From NCBI GenBank assembly GCA_038234045.1, contig JBBSUX010000085.1, positions 1 through 12,141 of the forward strand: a stretch of 12,141 nt of DNA, written 5' to 3'. Below are positions 12,106-12,141 of this stretch, piece after piece. Each line of letters opens with the position of its first letter. The stretch's first letter is position 1. This DNA comes from JBBSUX01 sp038234045. Its GTDB lineage: Bacteria > Pseudomonadota > Gammaproteobacteria > Burkholderiales > Burkholderiaceae_C. Below the pieces are notes generated by a model, which ran no database searches, had not been told where the DNA came from, and saw only the letters and a program-made list of their open reading frames with translations. Position numbers and translations under genes: made by a program.

Positions 12106-12141
12106 GGCTGCCTGCAGCTGGAAGTCGGTGTAGGCGAAGCG
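12091..12141 (-). CDS. C-terminal end of an unidentified gene (partial)
   Basis: Reading in from the right edge on the minus strand gives RFAYTDFQLQAAVGAT and then TAA (12093-12091). The first 13 codons nearly all end in G or C (CGC TTC GCC TAC ACC GAC TTC CAG CTG CAG), as expected for a coding frame in this genome, whereas the other two minus frames look random. The last residues and the stop come from the right arm of the REP element, so the gene either ended there originally or was given a new end by the insertion. It is convergent with fghA. Sixteen residues are too few to identify it. Confidence 0.45.
   Translation of the reverse strand, partial: RFAYTDFQLQAAVGAT

Overview
The window looks like chromosome of a high-GC gammaproteobacterium of the Xanthomonadaceae/Lysobacteraceae (Stenotrophomonas, Lysobacter, Luteimonas, Xanthomonas and relatives). 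The pointers are the EngB sequence with its divergent cytochrome-like neighbour, the plant-type glutamate-cysteine ligase, and above all the intergenic repeats: GTAG-headed palindromes of the SMAG type and GTGG-headed REP sequences, both typical of this group. The species cannot be named from the sequence alone.

Layout. 1-59 (-) is the start of an exported protein, probably a cytochrome c. 258-896 (+) is the ribosome-assembly GTPase EngB. 897-1287 holds no convincing gene. 1360-3314 (+) is a compact, clearly more AT-rich cluster: a 330-residue membrane-anchored protein, a 118-residue lipoprotein and two small exported proteins that are paralogs of each other. It has its own near-consensus extended -10 promoter (1288-1316) and a hairpin terminator (3357-3390). 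I recognise none of the four proteins; this is the best candidate for an undescribed system. 3483-6735 (-) is oppA, then a VIT/CCC1-family metal transporter, then oppB, closely spaced; the second permease OppC, expected after oppB, is absent and its place is taken by the AT-rich cluster. 6816-8180 (+) is gshA, 8225-9556 (+) an exported amidohydrolase, 9697-10806 (+) the glutathione-dependent formaldehyde dehydrogenase and 11188-12027 (+) S-formylglutathione hydrolase. 12091-12141 (-) is probably the C-terminus of another gene, with its stop inside a repeat.

How the genes fit together. gshA catalyses the first step of glutathione synthesis; the dehydrogenase and the hydrolase use glutathione to oxidise formaldehyde to formate. 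These two usually sit almost back to back, but here 381 bases of palindromic repeats separate them. The oppA/oppB pair would take up oligopeptides and the exported amidohydrolase could act on peptides or related amides in the periplasm, though a functional link is only inference. The four-gene cluster seems to deliver all its products to the cell envelope.

Three families of intergenic palindromes are present: two GTGG-headed inverted pairs (9577-9644, 12038-12105), a GTAG-headed array with one truncated and one complete inverted pair (10994-11114), and a TCATTCCCGCG-type element just after the dehydrogenase gene (10821-10875).
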